A stretch of DNA of 64,000 nucleotides from Beijerinckiaceae bacterium (lineage in GTDB: Bacteria; Pseudomonadota; Alphaproteobacteria; Rhizobiales; Beijerinckiaceae): assembly GCA_027531565.1 (NCBI GenBank), contig JAPZSB010000010.1, positions 171,209-235,208 on the forward strand, read 5' to 3'. This document shows positions 19,265-29,677 of this stretch, piece by piece (within the stretch, counting starts at the first letter, position 1; every line of letters starts with the position of its first letter). The notes beneath the pieces were generated by a model. The model was not told the origin of the DNA, searched no databases, and saw nothing but the letters and a program-made list of their open reading frames with translations. The position numbers and the translations under genes were made by a program.

Positions 19265-19910
19265 TCACTGGTCAGGTTGTGTGGCGTTGTTGTTGTTGTC
19301 GTCTTCGGCGGGCGGGCGACCGACAGTCTCCCAGAGCTTCTGTTCCTTCTCGGCGTTGACCTTCTGGCGGTATGTCTCGCGCCGCAGCTGCTGATCTTCC
19401 GGCCGGGCTGCAGGAAGCTTGGCCACCAATTCTTCAAACTGGGCCCTGTCCTTGCGGGTCACGAAGGGCACCGCCTTGCGGTTCGCCAGCTTGAACACAT
19501 CGCCGCTGCGTTCCTGCATGTTCGGCCCCACGCGGGGAGTCATGATCGTACATTCCCAATGGCTGCCGGAAACGCCCGTCAACGGGTTATGCGTGTTGGC
19601 GCCATAGCGGTAACATTCGGGGCCGGAGGCCAGAACTTTCCATTCGCCGGCCAGGATCTCCTTGTTGCCGGGATACCAGAGCCAGATGCGGCCATCCTGC
19701 GATCGATAGGATACCTGCGGGCCATGGGCACCGTACGAAACCACCGTCAGGTTCGCCATCGCCTGCATGGCGCCGGTATCGGCCGGGCCGGATGCAAACC
19801 GATCCATGGCGCTGATTCCCGCCGAGGTCGGTCCGCTGCTGCGCTGGCCCTGACAGCCGCCGAGGCCAAGGGCCAGGCCCAGACAAAGCCCGAATGACAG
19901 TGAAATACGC
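19265..19910 (-). CDS. Putative lipoprotein, unknown function
   Basis: The gene begins with a GTG whose last base on the reverse strand is 19912 (reading starts there) and encodes about 215 residues. The N-terminus is a lipoprotein signal with lipobox LGLGGC and lipidated C20. The mature part carries IWLWYPGNKEILAGEWKV and two further cysteines (PECYRYG, HWECTIM) that could form a disulfide, then a charged region and an Asn-rich tail. AGAGGATAA precedes the GTG. No family is recognised; it is probably an outer- or inner-membrane anchored protein. Confidence 0.68.
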
Positions 19911-19922
19911 ACGGTTATCCTC

Positions 19923-20444
19923 TTACAGGTGCACGAACTGCGCCGAGCGGGAACAGTCCTCGTTGAGCGTGGCGAAGGTCTTGTCAGCCTCGCCGAATCT
20001 GCGGGCGAAGTCCTCGGCGGGCATGGTCATGGCGCCGTCCGCCAGCGCGTTCAGGTCCCAGGACAGGCGCGTATAGCGCTCGCGGGCCTTGTCCGGCGTG
20101 AAATTGGCGAGGAAGGTGCCGAGGGCCCCGAACCGGTAGACGAGGCTTTTCAGCTCACGGCGCGCCTCGGCGCGGGAGATATCCTCCATCCGCCCGTCAT
20201 GGTGGCGGGCGTTGATCTCCTCCGCCTTGAGGCGGAAGGCGAAGAAGACCTCGATGATGTCGCGGCAGGTCTTGAGATTCTCGGCGCGCAGCACGTTCTG
20301 CTGCACGGCCTCGATGTTCTTCCGGTAGTTGTAGCTCTGGCTGATCGACGAGATCAGCGAGAGCGAGGCAATGAGGAGGGACAGCCCCGGCAGGGACAGC
20401 GCACGCAGCAGGATTGCCGGTCCCGAACGTGCTGTTGTCCCCAT
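19923..20444 (-). CDS. Single-span membrane protein with coiled-coil-like domain, unknown
   Basis: The 173-residue protein has one hydrophobic N-terminal segment (LLRALSLPGLSLLIASLSLI) followed by a charged, mostly helical extracytoplasmic or cytoplasmic domain containing three cysteines. The ATG has AAAGGGGCAGCA upstream. No family is recognised. Its place next to a lipoprotein and other envelope genes on the same strand suggests an envelope role, which is inference only. Confidence 0.65.
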   Translation of the reverse strand: MGTTARSGPAILLRALSLPGLSLLIASLSLISSISQSYNYRKNIEAVQQNVLRAENLKTCRDIIEVFFAFRLKAEEINARHHDGRMEDISRAEARRELKSLVYRFGALGTFLANFTPDKARERYTRLSWDLNALADGAMTMPAEDFARRFGEADKTFATLNEDCSRSAQFVHL

Positions 20445-20465
20445 TGCTGCCCCTTTCCCGGCCCT

Positions 20466-20702
20466 CTAGCCCGTCAACATCGCGTAGAGCGCGTCCTTGA
20501 GCTTCAGCCGCTCCTTCCGCATCGTCTCGAGGCGGAGATCGTCGGTGGGCTCGATATTGGTCTCGGCGCGATGGATCGCGCGGTTGACCTCGTGATATTC
20601 CTCGTAGAGCCGCGCGAAATGCGGCTCGCTGGTCTTCAGTTGCGTGATCCGGAAGGCATGCTCCGGAAATTCGGCGATCAGTTCATGCGGCGTATGGCTC
20701 AC
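20466..20702 (-). CDS. YdcH family protein (DUF465)
   Basis: The 78-residue protein is highly charged and helical (FAR-LYEEYHEVNRAIHRAE, MRKERLKLKDALYAML), the pattern of the YdcH/DUF465 family of small cytosolic proteins of unknown role. The GTG at 20702 is chosen because GGAGG lies seven bases upstream; an ATG eight codons earlier would place that ribosome-binding site inside the gene. Confidence 0.83.
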   Translation of the reverse strand: MSHTPHELIAEFPEHAFRITQLKTSEPHFARLYEEYHEVNRAIHRAETNIEPTDDLRLETMRKERLKLKDALYAMLTG

Positions 20703-20777
20703 GGGGTTCCTCCTGTTGGCCTTCACGGCCTGACCTTACTGCGCCCCCGCCCGTCCTCCTTGATGATCGTCAAAGTC

Positions 20778-21419
20778 TCAGGCCAGAAGGCCCCGTACGA
20801 TGGGAACAAGCCCCTCCCCGATGGCACGCGTATTCGCGGCATCGAGATGGACCCCGTCGATCGGCGAGGCTTTCGCCACGCTGCCGGCATCGAAAAAGCC
20901 CGTTTCGAACTCGATCGACAGCAGCTTGTAGGCTTCCGCCAGCTTTTCCGAGGCGGCGACCGCCCCGTCGAACAGCTCGGCATAGAACGGATCCGCCGTC
21001 GGCACGATGCGCGGCGGCGCGACCAGCAGCACCTTGGGCGCCGGCAGGCCCGGCAGCCGGCAGGCATGGCTGCGCGTGATCTCGAGGCAGCGCTTCATGC
21101 CGAGCATGGCGCCGGCCCAGCTTCCGGCCTGGATCGGCTTGAGGTCATTCGTGCCCAGCATCAGGATCACGAGATCGAGCGGCGCATGCGTATACAGCAG
21201 CGTCGGCAGCAGCCGCGCGCCATGGCGGTCGCAATCGGCAAGCGCATCATCGAAGCCGGTGGTGCGTCCGCGCAACCCCTCGTTGATCACCTCGAAGCCC
21301 GGCCCGAGCCCGGCCGCCAGCACGTTCGGCCAGCGGTTCTCGCGGGCATGGCGCTGCCCGCCCGCCTCCGGGTTCGAGCCCCAGGTGATGCTGTCGCCAT
21401 AGGCGAGGATGGTCTTCAT
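20778..21419 (-). CDS. SGNH/GDSL-type esterase
   Basis: The 213-residue hydrolase shows block I AYGDSITWG with the catalytic serine, block III MLGTNDLK, and block V DGVHLDA with the Asp-His pair. This is the SGNH hydrolase family (arylesterase-like, often acting on acyl or aryl esters or carbohydrate acetyl groups). No signal peptide is present, so it is probably cytoplasmic. It follows a small membrane protein gene by 4 bases. Substrate unknown. Confidence 0.9.
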   Translation of the reverse strand: MKTILAYGDSITWGSNPEAGGQRHARENRWPNVLAAGLGPGFEVINEGLRGRTTGFDDALADCDRHGARLLPTLLYTHAPLDLVILMLGTNDLKPIQAGSWAGAMLGMKRCLEITRSHACRLPGLPAPKVLLVAPPRIVPTADPFYAELFDGAVAASEKLAEAYKLLSIEFETGFFDAGSVAKASPIDGVHLDAANTRAIGEGLVPIVRGLLA

Positions 21420-21423
21420 CGCC

Positions 21424-21873
21424 TCACTCTTTCACCGTCTTCCAGTCGGCAGACATAACCTGCAGTCCCTTGCCTTGTCCTGCCTCGGCCATGGTCATCA
21501 GCGCCAGGGCGTAAATCGTGACCCCGCCGATGAGGAACACGATCATCAGAACGAGGTCCCCGCCGCTCGGTTGGAGTCCGGCCAACTCTGCATATCGATG
21601 AAGCAGTGCCAGCCAGCCGAGCGTGATCGGAGGCAGCGTCCAGAACAGTCTCAACCTGACCGTGGGAACCAAAAAACTCACCAGCACACCCAGCGTGCAG
21701 ATAGGAAAAGACAGGAACGCCAAGGCAGCCGAGAGGTAACTGTCTCGGCCGGAGAGAATGTCCGAGAGGCAAAGCCCGGCGAAGCATACGATCAGGGTCC
21801 TGATGCAATATCTCCGAAGACGGGCGATCTGCGTGTCGGACACACGGAACCAGACTGGCAGACCGCCGATCAC
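21424..21873 (-). CDS. Four-helix membrane protein, unknown
   Basis: The 149-residue protein appears to have four hydrophobic segments (TLIVCFAGLCLSDIL, LAFLSFPICTLGVLVSFLV, LFWTLPPITLGWLALL, LVLMIVFLIGGVTIYALALM) and a short charged C-terminus. It starts with GTG preceded by GGGGAAGG. Base composition is somewhat poorer in GC than the surrounding pdh genes. No family is recognised. Confidence 0.68.
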   Translation of the reverse strand: MIGGLPVWFRVSDTQIARLRRYCIRTLIVCFAGLCLSDILSGRDSYLSAALAFLSFPICTLGVLVSFLVPTVRLRLFWTLPPITLGWLALLHRYAELAGLQPSGGDLVLMIVFLIGGVTIYALALMTMAEAGQGKGLQVMSADWKTVKE

Positions 21874-21888
21874 TTGCCTTCCCCTCGC

Positions 21889-23277
21889 TCAGACCAGCAT
21901 GCCCATCGGGTTCTCGATATAGCCCTTGAAGGCCTGCATCAGTTCCGCCCCGAGCGCGCCATCGACGGCGCGATGGTCGGTCGAGAGCGTGACGGACATG
22001 ACCGTGGCCACGGCCAGCTGGCCGTTCTTCACCACGGCGCGCTGCTCGCCCGCGCCGACCGCCAGGATGGTGGCATGGGGCGGGTTCACGATGGCGGCGA
22101 AATCCTTCACGCCGAACATGCCGAGATTGGACACGGCGGTGGTGCCGCCCTGATATTCCTCGGGTTTCAGCTTGCGGGCCTTCGCCCGGGCCGCGAGATC
22201 CTTCATCTCGTTCGAGATGGTGGAGAGCGTCTTGTGGCAGGCATCGCGGATGACCGGGGTGATCAGCCCGCCGGGAATCGACACGGCGACGCCGACATCG
22301 GCATGCTTGTGCCTGAGCATGGCATTGTCGGTCCAGCTGACATTCGCATCCGGCACGGCACGCAGGGCCATGGCCATGGCCTTGATGACCATGTCGTTGA
22401 CCGAGAGCTTGTAGGCGGGCTTGCCATCCTTCACCGGGGCGGCCTTGTTGATCTGCTCGCGCAGGGCCAGCAGGGCATCAAGCTCGCAATCCACCGTGAG
22501 GTAGAAATGCGGGACGGTCTGCTTGGATTCGAGCAGGCGCCGCGCGATGGTCTTGCGCATGCCGTCATGCGGGACTTCCTCGTAGGAGCCTTCCGCGAAG
22601 AGCTTCTTCACAGCATCGGCCGAGGGACCCGAGGGCATCGGCGCGGGAGCGGCGGCCGGGGCCGCAGCCGGGGTGGCTGCGCCGGGCATCGGGATGACCT
22701 TGGCGCCGCCGCCGGCCTTGGCAGCCTCGACATCGGCCATGACGACGCGGCCATGCGGGCCGGAGCCCTTCACGGCGGCGAGGTTGATGCCGGCCTCTTT
22801 CGCAATGCGCTTGGCGAGGGGCGAGGCGAAAACGCGGGTGCCCGAGGCCCCCTCATCCGCCCTTCGGGCACCTTCTCCCGCGACGGGAGAAGGCGCGCTC
22901 GCCGCCGGCGCGGCCGCTGCCACAGGGGCCGGGGCGACACCGCCCTGCCCCTCTCCCCCTGCGGAAGAGGGTGGCGCGCCAGCGCCGGGTGAGGGGTTGC
23001 CCGCTCCACCCGAGGCCGCGGCCTTCACATCCTCGCCTTCGGCCGCGATGATGCCGATCAGCGCATTGACCGCCACATCCTGCGCGCCGGCTTCCACGAC
23101 GATCTTCGCCAGGATGCCCTCGTCGACCGCCTCGACTTCCATCGTGGCCTTGTCGGTCTCGATCTCGGCGATCACGTCACCGGACTTGATCTTGTCGCCC
23201 TCTTTTTTAAGCCACTTGGCGAGGTTGCCCTTTTCCATCGTGGGCGAGAGGGCGGGCATCAGGATGTTGATGGGCAT
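21889..23277 (-). CDS. pdhC: Pyruvate dehydrogenase E2 (dihydrolipoamide acetyltransferase)
   Basis: The 462-residue protein has one N-terminal lipoyl domain (lipoylated K43 in [10 protein letters not shown]), an Ala/Pro/Gly-rich linker, a peripheral subunit-binding domain (FASPLAKRIAKEAGINLAAV, SGPHGRVV) near 150-185, a second linker and the acetyltransferase core ending with DHRAVDGALGAEL, which holds the catalytic His and Asp. It forms the core of the PDH complex. The linker at residues 94-111 and 129-143 is encoded by palindromic repeat elements listed separately. Its start MPINILMPALSP matches the family. Confidence 0.97.
   Translation of the reverse strand: MPINILMPALSPTMEKGNLAKWLKKEGDKIKSGDVIAEIETDKATMEVEAVDEGILAKIVVEAGAQDVAVNALIGIIAAEGEDVKAAASGGAGNPSPGAGAPPSSAGGEGQGGVAPAPVAAAAPAASAPSPVAGEGARRADEGASGTRVFASPLAKRIAKEAGINLAAVKGSGPHGRVVMADVEAAKAGGGAKVIPMPGAATPAAAPAAAPAPMPSGPSADAVKKLFAEGSYEEVPHDGMRKTIARRLLESKQTVPHFYLTVDCELDALLALREQINKAAPVKDGKPAYKLSVNDMVIKAMAMALRAVPDANVSWTDNAMLRHKHADVGVAVSIPGGLITPVIRDACHKTLSTISNEMKDLAARAKARKLKPEEYQGGTTAVSNLGMFGVKDFAAIVNPPHATILAVGAGEQRAVVKNGQLAVATVMSVTLSTDHRAVDGALGAELMQAFKGYIENPMGMLV
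22850..22893. repeat. Palindromic repeat element A inside pdhC linker
   Basis: The segment contains two hairpins in tandem, GCCCTTCGGGC and CCTTCTCCCG/CGGGAGAAGG, the form of a dispersed intergenic palindromic repeat often seen in alphaproteobacterial genomes. Here it is in frame and encodes E2 residues about 129-143 (read on the minus strand). Confidence 0.7.
22945..22996. repeat. Palindromic repeat element B inside pdhC linker (opposite orientation)
   Basis: This segment carries CCCTCTTCC/GGAGAGGG-type and GGCGC/GCGCC inverted repeats and ends in GGGTGAGGGG. It aligns with the reverse complement of element A, so the two are diverged copies of one family in opposite orientation about 50 bases apart. 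It encodes E2 residues about 94-111. Confidence 0.7.
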
Positions 23278-23302
23278 GGGCGGTTCCTTAGCGAAGATGC
23301 TA

Positions 23303-23599
23303 TCAACGCACGCTACAGCTGGCTATGGCAGTAAAAAGAAGTGGAAATCCAAATAAAATCACGGCTATTCCCGCTAGTATTGGTTTCCACAGGTCAGGAT
23401 GCTTGCAGATGATGTCAAGTTGCTGAATTTTTCCATCGATCGACCACCAAGATCTGCTGGTATATTCCGGCTTCCGAGGCAGGCGGACCAGCTGAATAAA
23501 AGTAAGCCAACCCGCTATTGCGCTGCCGGCACCGAAGAACGCCAATACCAACCACCCGCTCGGCCAACTTGCTGCGAAGGAGCAGAACTGCTCCTTCAT
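23303..23599 (-). CDS. Small two-helix membrane protein inside the pdh operon
   Basis: The 98-residue product has two hydrophobic segments (SGWLVLAFFGAGSAIAGWLT and ILAGIAVILFGFPLLFTAIA) separated by a charged loop with RSWWSIDGK. Its ATG overlaps the pdhB stop (ATGA), with a GTG one codon earlier as an alternative, so it is translationally coupled to pdhB. The gene is clearly poorer in GC than pdhB and pdhC. No family is recognised; it lies where pdhC would normally follow pdhB directly. Confidence 0.65.
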   Translation of the reverse strand: MKEQFCSFAASWPSGWLVLAFFGAGSAIAGWLTFIQLVRLPRKPEYTSRSWWSIDGKIQQLDIICKHPDLWKPILAGIAVILFGFPLLFTAIASCSVR

Positions 23600-24975
23600 C
23601 ACCGATACAGCACGGCTTTCGCCGCCGCGACGACTTCGCCGACGTTCGGCAGAGCCAGCTTCTCGAGATTGGCGGCATAGGGCATCGGCACGTCCTTGCC
23701 GGTCACGCGGGCGACGGGGGCATCGAGATAATCGAAGGCCTCTTCCATGATCTTCATGCCGATTTCGGCCGTGACGCCGCTCTGCGGCCAGCCTTCCTCG
23801 ATGGCCACGCAGCGGTTTGTCTTCTGGATCGAGCGGACCACGGTGGCGACATCCATCGGGCGGATGGTGCGGAGGTCGATGACCTCGGCCTCGATCCCCT
23901 CGCCCGCCAGAGCCTCCGCCGCCTTCATGGCATAGGTCATGCCGATGCCGAAGGAGACGAGCGTGACATGGTGGCCGACCCGGGCGACGCGGGCCTTGCC
24001 GATCGGGAGCACGAAATCATCGCCCTTCGGCACGTCGAAGCTCTGGCCGTAGAGGATCTCGTTCTCGAGGAAGATGATCGGGTTGGGATCGCGGATGGCC
24101 GCCTTGAGCAGGCCCTTCGCATCCGCCGCCGTATAGGGCTGGATGACCTTCAGGCCCGGAATCTGGCTGTACCAGGCTGCATAATCCTGGCTGTGCTGCG
24201 CTGCGACGCGGGCCGCCGCGCCGTTCGGGCCGCGGAAGACGATCGGGCAGCCAAGCTGGCCGCCGGACATGTAGAGCGTCTTGGCGGCGGAGTTGATGAT
24301 GTGGTCGATCGCCTGCATGGCGAAGTTGAAGGTCATGAATTCGACGATCGGCTTCAGCCCGGCAAGCGCCGCACCGACGCCGACACCGGCAAAGCCATGC
24401 TCGGTGATCGGGGTGTCGATGACGCGGCGGTTGCCGAATTCCTGCAGCAGGCCCTGCGTGACCTTGTAGGCGCCCTGGTATTCCGCGACTTCCTCGCCCA
24501 TGACGAAGACATCGGCATCGCGCCGCATTTCCTCGGCCATGGCATCGCGCAGGGCCTCGCGGACGGTCATCTTCACCATCTCGGTGCCGGCCGGCACTTC
24601 CGAAGTGGCGTCATAGGCCGGGATTTCCGTGCGCGGCGCGGCCGGCACGGTGGCGGCCGGGGCGGCAACGGGGGCCGGCGCCGGGGCGGAAGCCGCCGGA
24701 GCGGGGCCGCTGGCGGCGGCGGAGGCATCCTCGCCCTCGCCGGCAATGATGGCGATGCGGGTGTTCACGGCCACATTCTCGGTGCCGTCGCCGATCAGGA
24801 TCTTGGCGAGGACGCCTTCATCCACGGCTTCGACTTCCATGGTGGCCTTGTCGGTCTCGATCTCGGCGATCACGTCGCCGGACTTGATCCGGTCGCCTTC
24901 CTTCTTGAGCCATTTGGCGAGGGTGCCGCTTTCCATCGTGGGCGAAAGCGCGGGCATCAGAACATCGATGGGCAT
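23599..24975 (-). CDS. pdhB: Pyruvate dehydrogenase E1 component subunit beta, with lipoyl domain
   Basis: The 458-residue subunit has an N-terminal lipoyl domain (K43 in [10 protein letters not shown]), an Ala/Pro-rich linker to about residue 125, and the transketolase-type beta domain ([51 protein letters not shown]). A lipoyl domain on E1-beta is characteristic of alphaproteobacteria. The ATG at 24975 with GGAAATT upstream is chosen over an in-frame TTG five codons earlier. Confidence 0.97.
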   Translation of the reverse strand: MPIDVLMPALSPTMESGTLAKWLKKEGDRIKSGDVIAEIETDKATMEVEAVDEGVLAKILIGDGTENVAVNTRIAIIAGEGEDASAAASGPAPAASAPAPAPVAAPAATVPAAPRTEIPAYDATSEVPAGTEMVKMTVREALRDAMAEEMRRDADVFVMGEEVAEYQGAYKVTQGLLQEFGNRRVIDTPITEHGFAGVGVGAALAGLKPIVEFMTFNFAMQAIDHIINSAAKTLYMSGGQLGCPIVFRGPNGAAARVAAQHSQDYAAWYSQIPGLKVIQPYTAADAKGLLKAAIRDPNPIIFLENEILYGQSFDVPKGDDFVLPIGKARVARVGHHVTLVSFGIGMTYAMKAAEALAGEGIEAEVIDLRTIRPMDVATVVRSIQKTNRCVAIEEGWPQSGVTAEIGMKIMEEAFDYLDAPVARVTGKDVPMPYAANLEKLALPNVGEVVAAAKAVLYR

Positions 24976-25007
24976 GGGAATTTCCGTCAATCAGGGGGTG
25001 CGCGGGA

Positions 25008-26105
25008 TCAGAGCGTGATGTCGGTCCAGAGCTCGGACACGTCCGGCTCGGGATCCACGGTCGCGAATTCCGCGCTTTCGTTGACGATGCGGCGCACTTC
25101 GGCGTCGATCTTCTTGATCTCGTCCTCGGCGACCTTGTGCTTGCCGAGAAGCCGTTCGCGCACCTGCTCGATCGGATCACGCTCGGAGCGCATCTTCTCG
25201 ACCTCATCCTTCGAGCGGTATTTCGCCGGATCGGACATGGAATGGCCGCGATAGCGGTAGGTCTGCATCTCGAGGATGTAGGGGCCCTTGCCGGCGCGGG
25301 CATGCTCGATGGCGCGCAGGCCGGCCTCGCGGACCGCCTGCACATCCATGCCGTCGACCTGCTCGCCGGGGATGTTGAACGAGACGCCCCGCTTGGAGAA
25401 ATCGGTCTGGGCCGAGGCGCGGCTCACCGCAGTGCCCATCGCGTAGCGGTTGTTCTCGATGATGTAGACAACCGGCAGGCTCCAGAGCTCCGCCATGTTG
25501 AAGCTTTCATAGACCTGGCCCTGGTTGGCCGCGCCGTCGCCGAAATAGGCGAGGCTGACCGAGCCGTTGTTGCGGTACCAGTTGGCGAAGCCGAGGCCGG
25601 TGCCGAGCGCGACCTGCGCGCCGACAATGCCGTGGCCGCCGTAGAAATGCTTCTCGCGGCTGAACATGTGCATCGAGCCGCCCTTGCCGCGCGAATAACC
25701 GCCGCGCCGGCCGGTCAGCTCGGCCATGACGCCGTTCGCGTCCATGCCGCAGGCCAGCATGTGGCCATGGTCACGGTAGCCGGTGATCACCTGGTCGCCG
25801 GTCTTCGTGGCCATCTGCATGCCGACGACGACCGCTTCCTGGCCGATATAGAGGTGGCAGAAGCCGCCGATCAGGCCCATGCCGTAGAGCTGGCCGGCCT
25901 TTTCCTCGAAGCGGCGGATCAGGAGCATCTCGCGGTAGGCGACGAGATCTTCCTCACGGGAGAAGGGTTTGGGCCCGGCGGCCTTTGCGGCGCCATTCAC
26001 CTTGCCGGTGGCGGATTTGGCAGGTTTCTCTGCTTTCGCCGCTGATGCGGTCGTCTTGCCGCGCGATGCAACGCTGCTGCTTGCCTTGGCCGCACTGGTC
26101 GCCAT
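25008..26105 (-). CDS. pdhA: Pyruvate dehydrogenase E1 component subunit alpha
   Basis: The 365-residue subunit decarboxylates pyruvate with thiamine diphosphate. It has GFCHLYIGQEAVVVGM (81-96), the phosphorylation-loop-like region RGGYSRGKGGSMH, and the TPP motif GDGAANQGQVYESFNMA from residue 189 to the NN of ENNRYAMG. The first about 47 residues are an Ala/Lys/Ser-rich, low-complexity extension ahead of the family domain, possibly for docking to E2. pdhA leads the operon; the 240 bases upstream probably hold its promoter, but no clear box was identified. Confidence 0.97.
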   Translation of the reverse strand: MATSAAKASSSVASRGKTTASAAKAEKPAKSATGKVNGAAKAAGPKPFSREEDLVAYREMLLIRRFEEKAGQLYGMGLIGGFCHLYIGQEAVVVGMQMATKTGDQVITGYRDHGHMLACGMDANGVMAELTGRRGGYSRGKGGSMHMFSREKHFYGGHGIVGAQVALGTGLGFANWYRNNGSVSLAYFGDGAANQGQVYESFNMAELWSLPVVYIIENNRYAMGTAVSRASAQTDFSKRGVSFNIPGEQVDGMDVQAVREAGLRAIEHARAGKGPYILEMQTYRYRGHSMSDPAKYRSKDEVEKMRSERDPIEQVRERLLGKHKVAEDEIKKIDAEVRRIVNESAEFATVDPEPDVSELWTDITL

Positions 26106-26345
26106 GACCTCTCCCCACGTGTTCGTTTCAACCCAAATCGCGCCGTCGGCGTCTTATTCGCCTTTAGGCTTACCGTCTTTTGCCACAAACGCCAGAGGCA
26201 AAAAACCTGTCCGCCGGACAATGGGTTTCTGCGGAAAATGCATGGCAGGGCTGATTTGTCGGCGAATGCTGCGCTGCAGCAACGGAAAACTGCGACTTTT
26301 TGTTTCAGATCTGCGGAAAGCGCAGGGCTGCCGAACGTTGGCCGG

Positions 26346-26660
26346 TCAAGGATTGAGCAGGATGATCACGTCATTCCGGTGGGCGGAATTCAGCATCAGG
26401 CGCTGGCGCTCGTCGAGCAGGTCACGGTCGATTTCCTTGCCCGAAAGCTGCGAAACGCGCCGTTCCCAGGCCTGCCGCTCGGCCTTGGCCTCGCCGATCT
26501 TCCGGACGACCTCGGACGTCATTTCCTTGGCCTGCTGCTTGGCAAGCAGCCCGCGATCGCCCGTATAGGCGGAATGCGCGAAATAGGCGCTCGCGCTCCA
26601 GGCAATGGCGTGGAAAGCCAGCAGGAAACCGATGCGACGGCGGCGGGTGCGGATGATCAT
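26346..26660 (-). CDS. ftsB: Septum formation initiator, FtsB/DivIC family
   Basis: The 104-residue protein has an Arg-rich cytoplasmic start (IIRTRRRRIG), one transmembrane helix (FLLAFHAIAWSASAYFAHSAY), then a coiled coil (LLAKQQAKEMTSEVVRKIGE) and a short C-terminal region with DLLDERQRLMLN. This is the FtsB/DivIC layout of the divisome FtsQLB complex. Its position between eno and pdhA is the usual one for ftsB in alphaproteobacteria. Confidence 0.88.
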   Translation of the reverse strand: MIIRTRRRRIGFLLAFHAIAWSASAYFAHSAYTGDRGLLAKQQAKEMTSEVVRKIGEAKAERQAWERRVSQLSGKEIDRDLLDERQRLMLNSAHRNDVIILLNP

Positions 26661-26700
26661 GCCCGGACAATCGCATGCAGTGGTTAAGGAGCGGTAGCCT

Positions 26701-27597
26701 TCAGGCCGCCCTGCCCCCTCCGGAACGGATGGTCGTGACCATCAGGCCGCCGACAATGAGCGCGATGCCGATCCATTGCAGCAGGCCGGGGATCTCTCCG
26801 AGCAGCGGAATCGCGCTGAGCGTGCCGATGACCGGGATCAGCGGCGGGAACCGTCCCGAAAGGGCCGCGCCGACCTCGCGGACCGCGAAGCCCCAGAGCC
26901 AGAGGCCGATGACGACGTTGATCACGCCCTGGTTGATCGCATGCAGCGCCACCACCCAGAATGGTACATTCAGCAGGTTGCCGGTTCCGGCGAGGAGATA
27001 CCAGGGCGAGAAGGCCAGGGCCGAAAGCACGGAGAGGACGGCCGTGGCGCGGAGCGGATCGACCTTCCAGAGCTGGAGCATCAGCGGATAGCCGCCCCAG
27101 ATCAGGCCGACACCGAAGAAGCAGAGATCGCCCAGCAGGACGTTGCGCGACCCGGAGGTGCTGGCGGCGAGGCCGATCATCGCGAGGCCGGCAATGACGA
27201 TGCCGATCCCGAGGATCACCGTCCAGCCCGGCCGGCTGCCGAAGATCAGCCAGCCGCCGATGGCGCCGATCACGGTCACCGTGCCGGGACCGATGGCCGC
27301 ACCATGCGCGGCCGGCGACCAGGCCAGGCCCTGCATCATCATCAGCGTCATCGGGAGGCCGCTCATCGCGGTCAGGACAAGGCCCCTGCCCCAGCCGATG
27401 CCGGCGCAGTCCCGAACGCCCGCCCGGATGAAGAGCGGCAGGAGGATGAGCCCCGCCACGAGGAACCGCACGAACGTCATGTCGTTCGGCGTCATCCCGT
27501 TCTGGATGCCGTGGCGCGAGATCGCGAAATTGGTGCCGTAGATCGTCACGGCACCGAGCATGGCGAGGATGGCGAGGCTGCGCCGGGAGAGGGTCAT
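26701..27597 (-). CDS. EamA-type (DMT) transporter
   Basis: The 298-residue protein has about ten hydrophobic helices in two EamA repeats (first repeat LAILAMLGAVTIYGTNFAIS, ending near 140; second repeat starting at LLGDLCFFGVGLIWGGYPLM), typical of the drug/metabolite transporter superfamily. Substrate cannot be inferred. It lies between eno and ftsB on the same strand; 36 bases separate it from the eno stop. Confidence 0.88.
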   Translation of the reverse strand: MTLSRRSLAILAMLGAVTIYGTNFAISRHGIQNGMTPNDMTFVRFLVAGLILLPLFIRAGVRDCAGIGWGRGLVLTAMSGLPMTLMMMQGLAWSPAAHGAAIGPGTVTVIGAIGGWLIFGSRPGWTVILGIGIVIAGLAMIGLAASTSGSRNVLLGDLCFFGVGLIWGGYPLMLQLWKVDPLRATAVLSVLSALAFSPWYLLAGTGNLLNVPFWVVALHAINQGVINVVIGLWLWGFAVREVGAALSGRFPPLIPVIGTLSAIPLLGEIPGLLQWIGIALIVGGLMVTTIRSGGGRAA

Positions 27598-27633
27598 GGC
27601 CGGCTCTCCCGCCTCTCGTCCTGCCGCCCCCCG

Positions 27634-28938
<1,305 letters not shown>

Positions 28939-29103
28939 TCAGCGGTGACTGCGGAGCCTCTTAGCGAAGGAAACCGGAGGCGGGAAGTGATAAACGCTCG
29001 CCGGCGGGCCGGGATAGCGCCCATGAAGCGGCTGCATGGCAACTCGGAGGTAGCGGAGCCGGCCCGGCTGGGCTAAAGGCGCAGCCAATCGGAAGGAACT
29101 GCC

Positions 29104-29559
29104 ATGGCTGCCCCCTTTGAACCCTCGCTGCTCGGCAAGGCCAGCGCCCTGCCCGCCACGCCCGAAGAAGCGGTGCTCGACCGCGTGCCGAACCCGCATC
29201 CGGGCACGGATTATGTCGCCCGCTTCACCTGCCCGGAATTCACCTCGATCTGCCCGGTGACGGGCCAGCCGGATTTCGGGATCCTCGTGATCGACTACGT
29301 GCCGGGGGAATGGCTCGTCGAATCGAAATCGCTGAAGCTCTATCTCGGCGCCTTCCGCAACCACGGGGCCTTCCACGAGGATTGCACGGTCGGGATCGGA
29401 AAACGGCTGGTCGAGCTGCTGGCGCCGCGGTGGTTCCGGATCGGCGGCTACTGGTTCCCGCGCGGGGGCATCCCGATCGACGTGTTCTTCCAGCATGGCG
29501 AATTGCCGAAGAACATCTTCCTGCCCGACCAGGGGGTGCCGCCATATCGCGGCCGCTGA
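29104..29559 (+). CDS. queF: NADPH-dependent 7-cyano-7-deazaguanine reductase QueF
   Basis: The 151-residue type I QueF reduces preQ0 to preQ1 in queuosine synthesis. The substrate cysteine is in [18 protein letters not shown], the QueF motif [20 protein letters not shown] is present, and the ending [10 protein letters not shown] matches unimodular QueF. GGAAGGAACTGCC precedes the ATG. No preQ1 riboswitch was recognised in the 183-base divergent region shared with eno. Confidence 0.95.
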   Translation: MAAPFEPSLLGKASALPATPEEAVLDRVPNPHPGTDYVARFTCPEFTSICPVTGQPDFGILVIDYVPGEWLVESKSLKLYLGAFRNHGAFHEDCTVGIGKRLVELLAPRWFRIGGYWFPRGGIPIDVFFQHGELPKNIFLPDQGVPPYRGR

Positions 29560-29677
29560 AGCCCGCCCAGGCCCTGAAACCCAGCAAGGATTCATCAACC
29601 GGTCCGGCACATTCCGGCCCGGGATTTACCCTTCCCCAAGCGCGATATGGCAGGGATGCGCGGAACAGGGGAAAGAC

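Noticed and set aside
26178..26203. Inverted repeat TTTTGCC/GGCAAAA between ftsB and pdhA as a terminator
   Set aside because: The stem is AT-rich, the loop is 12 bases and no T-run follows on the transcribed strand.
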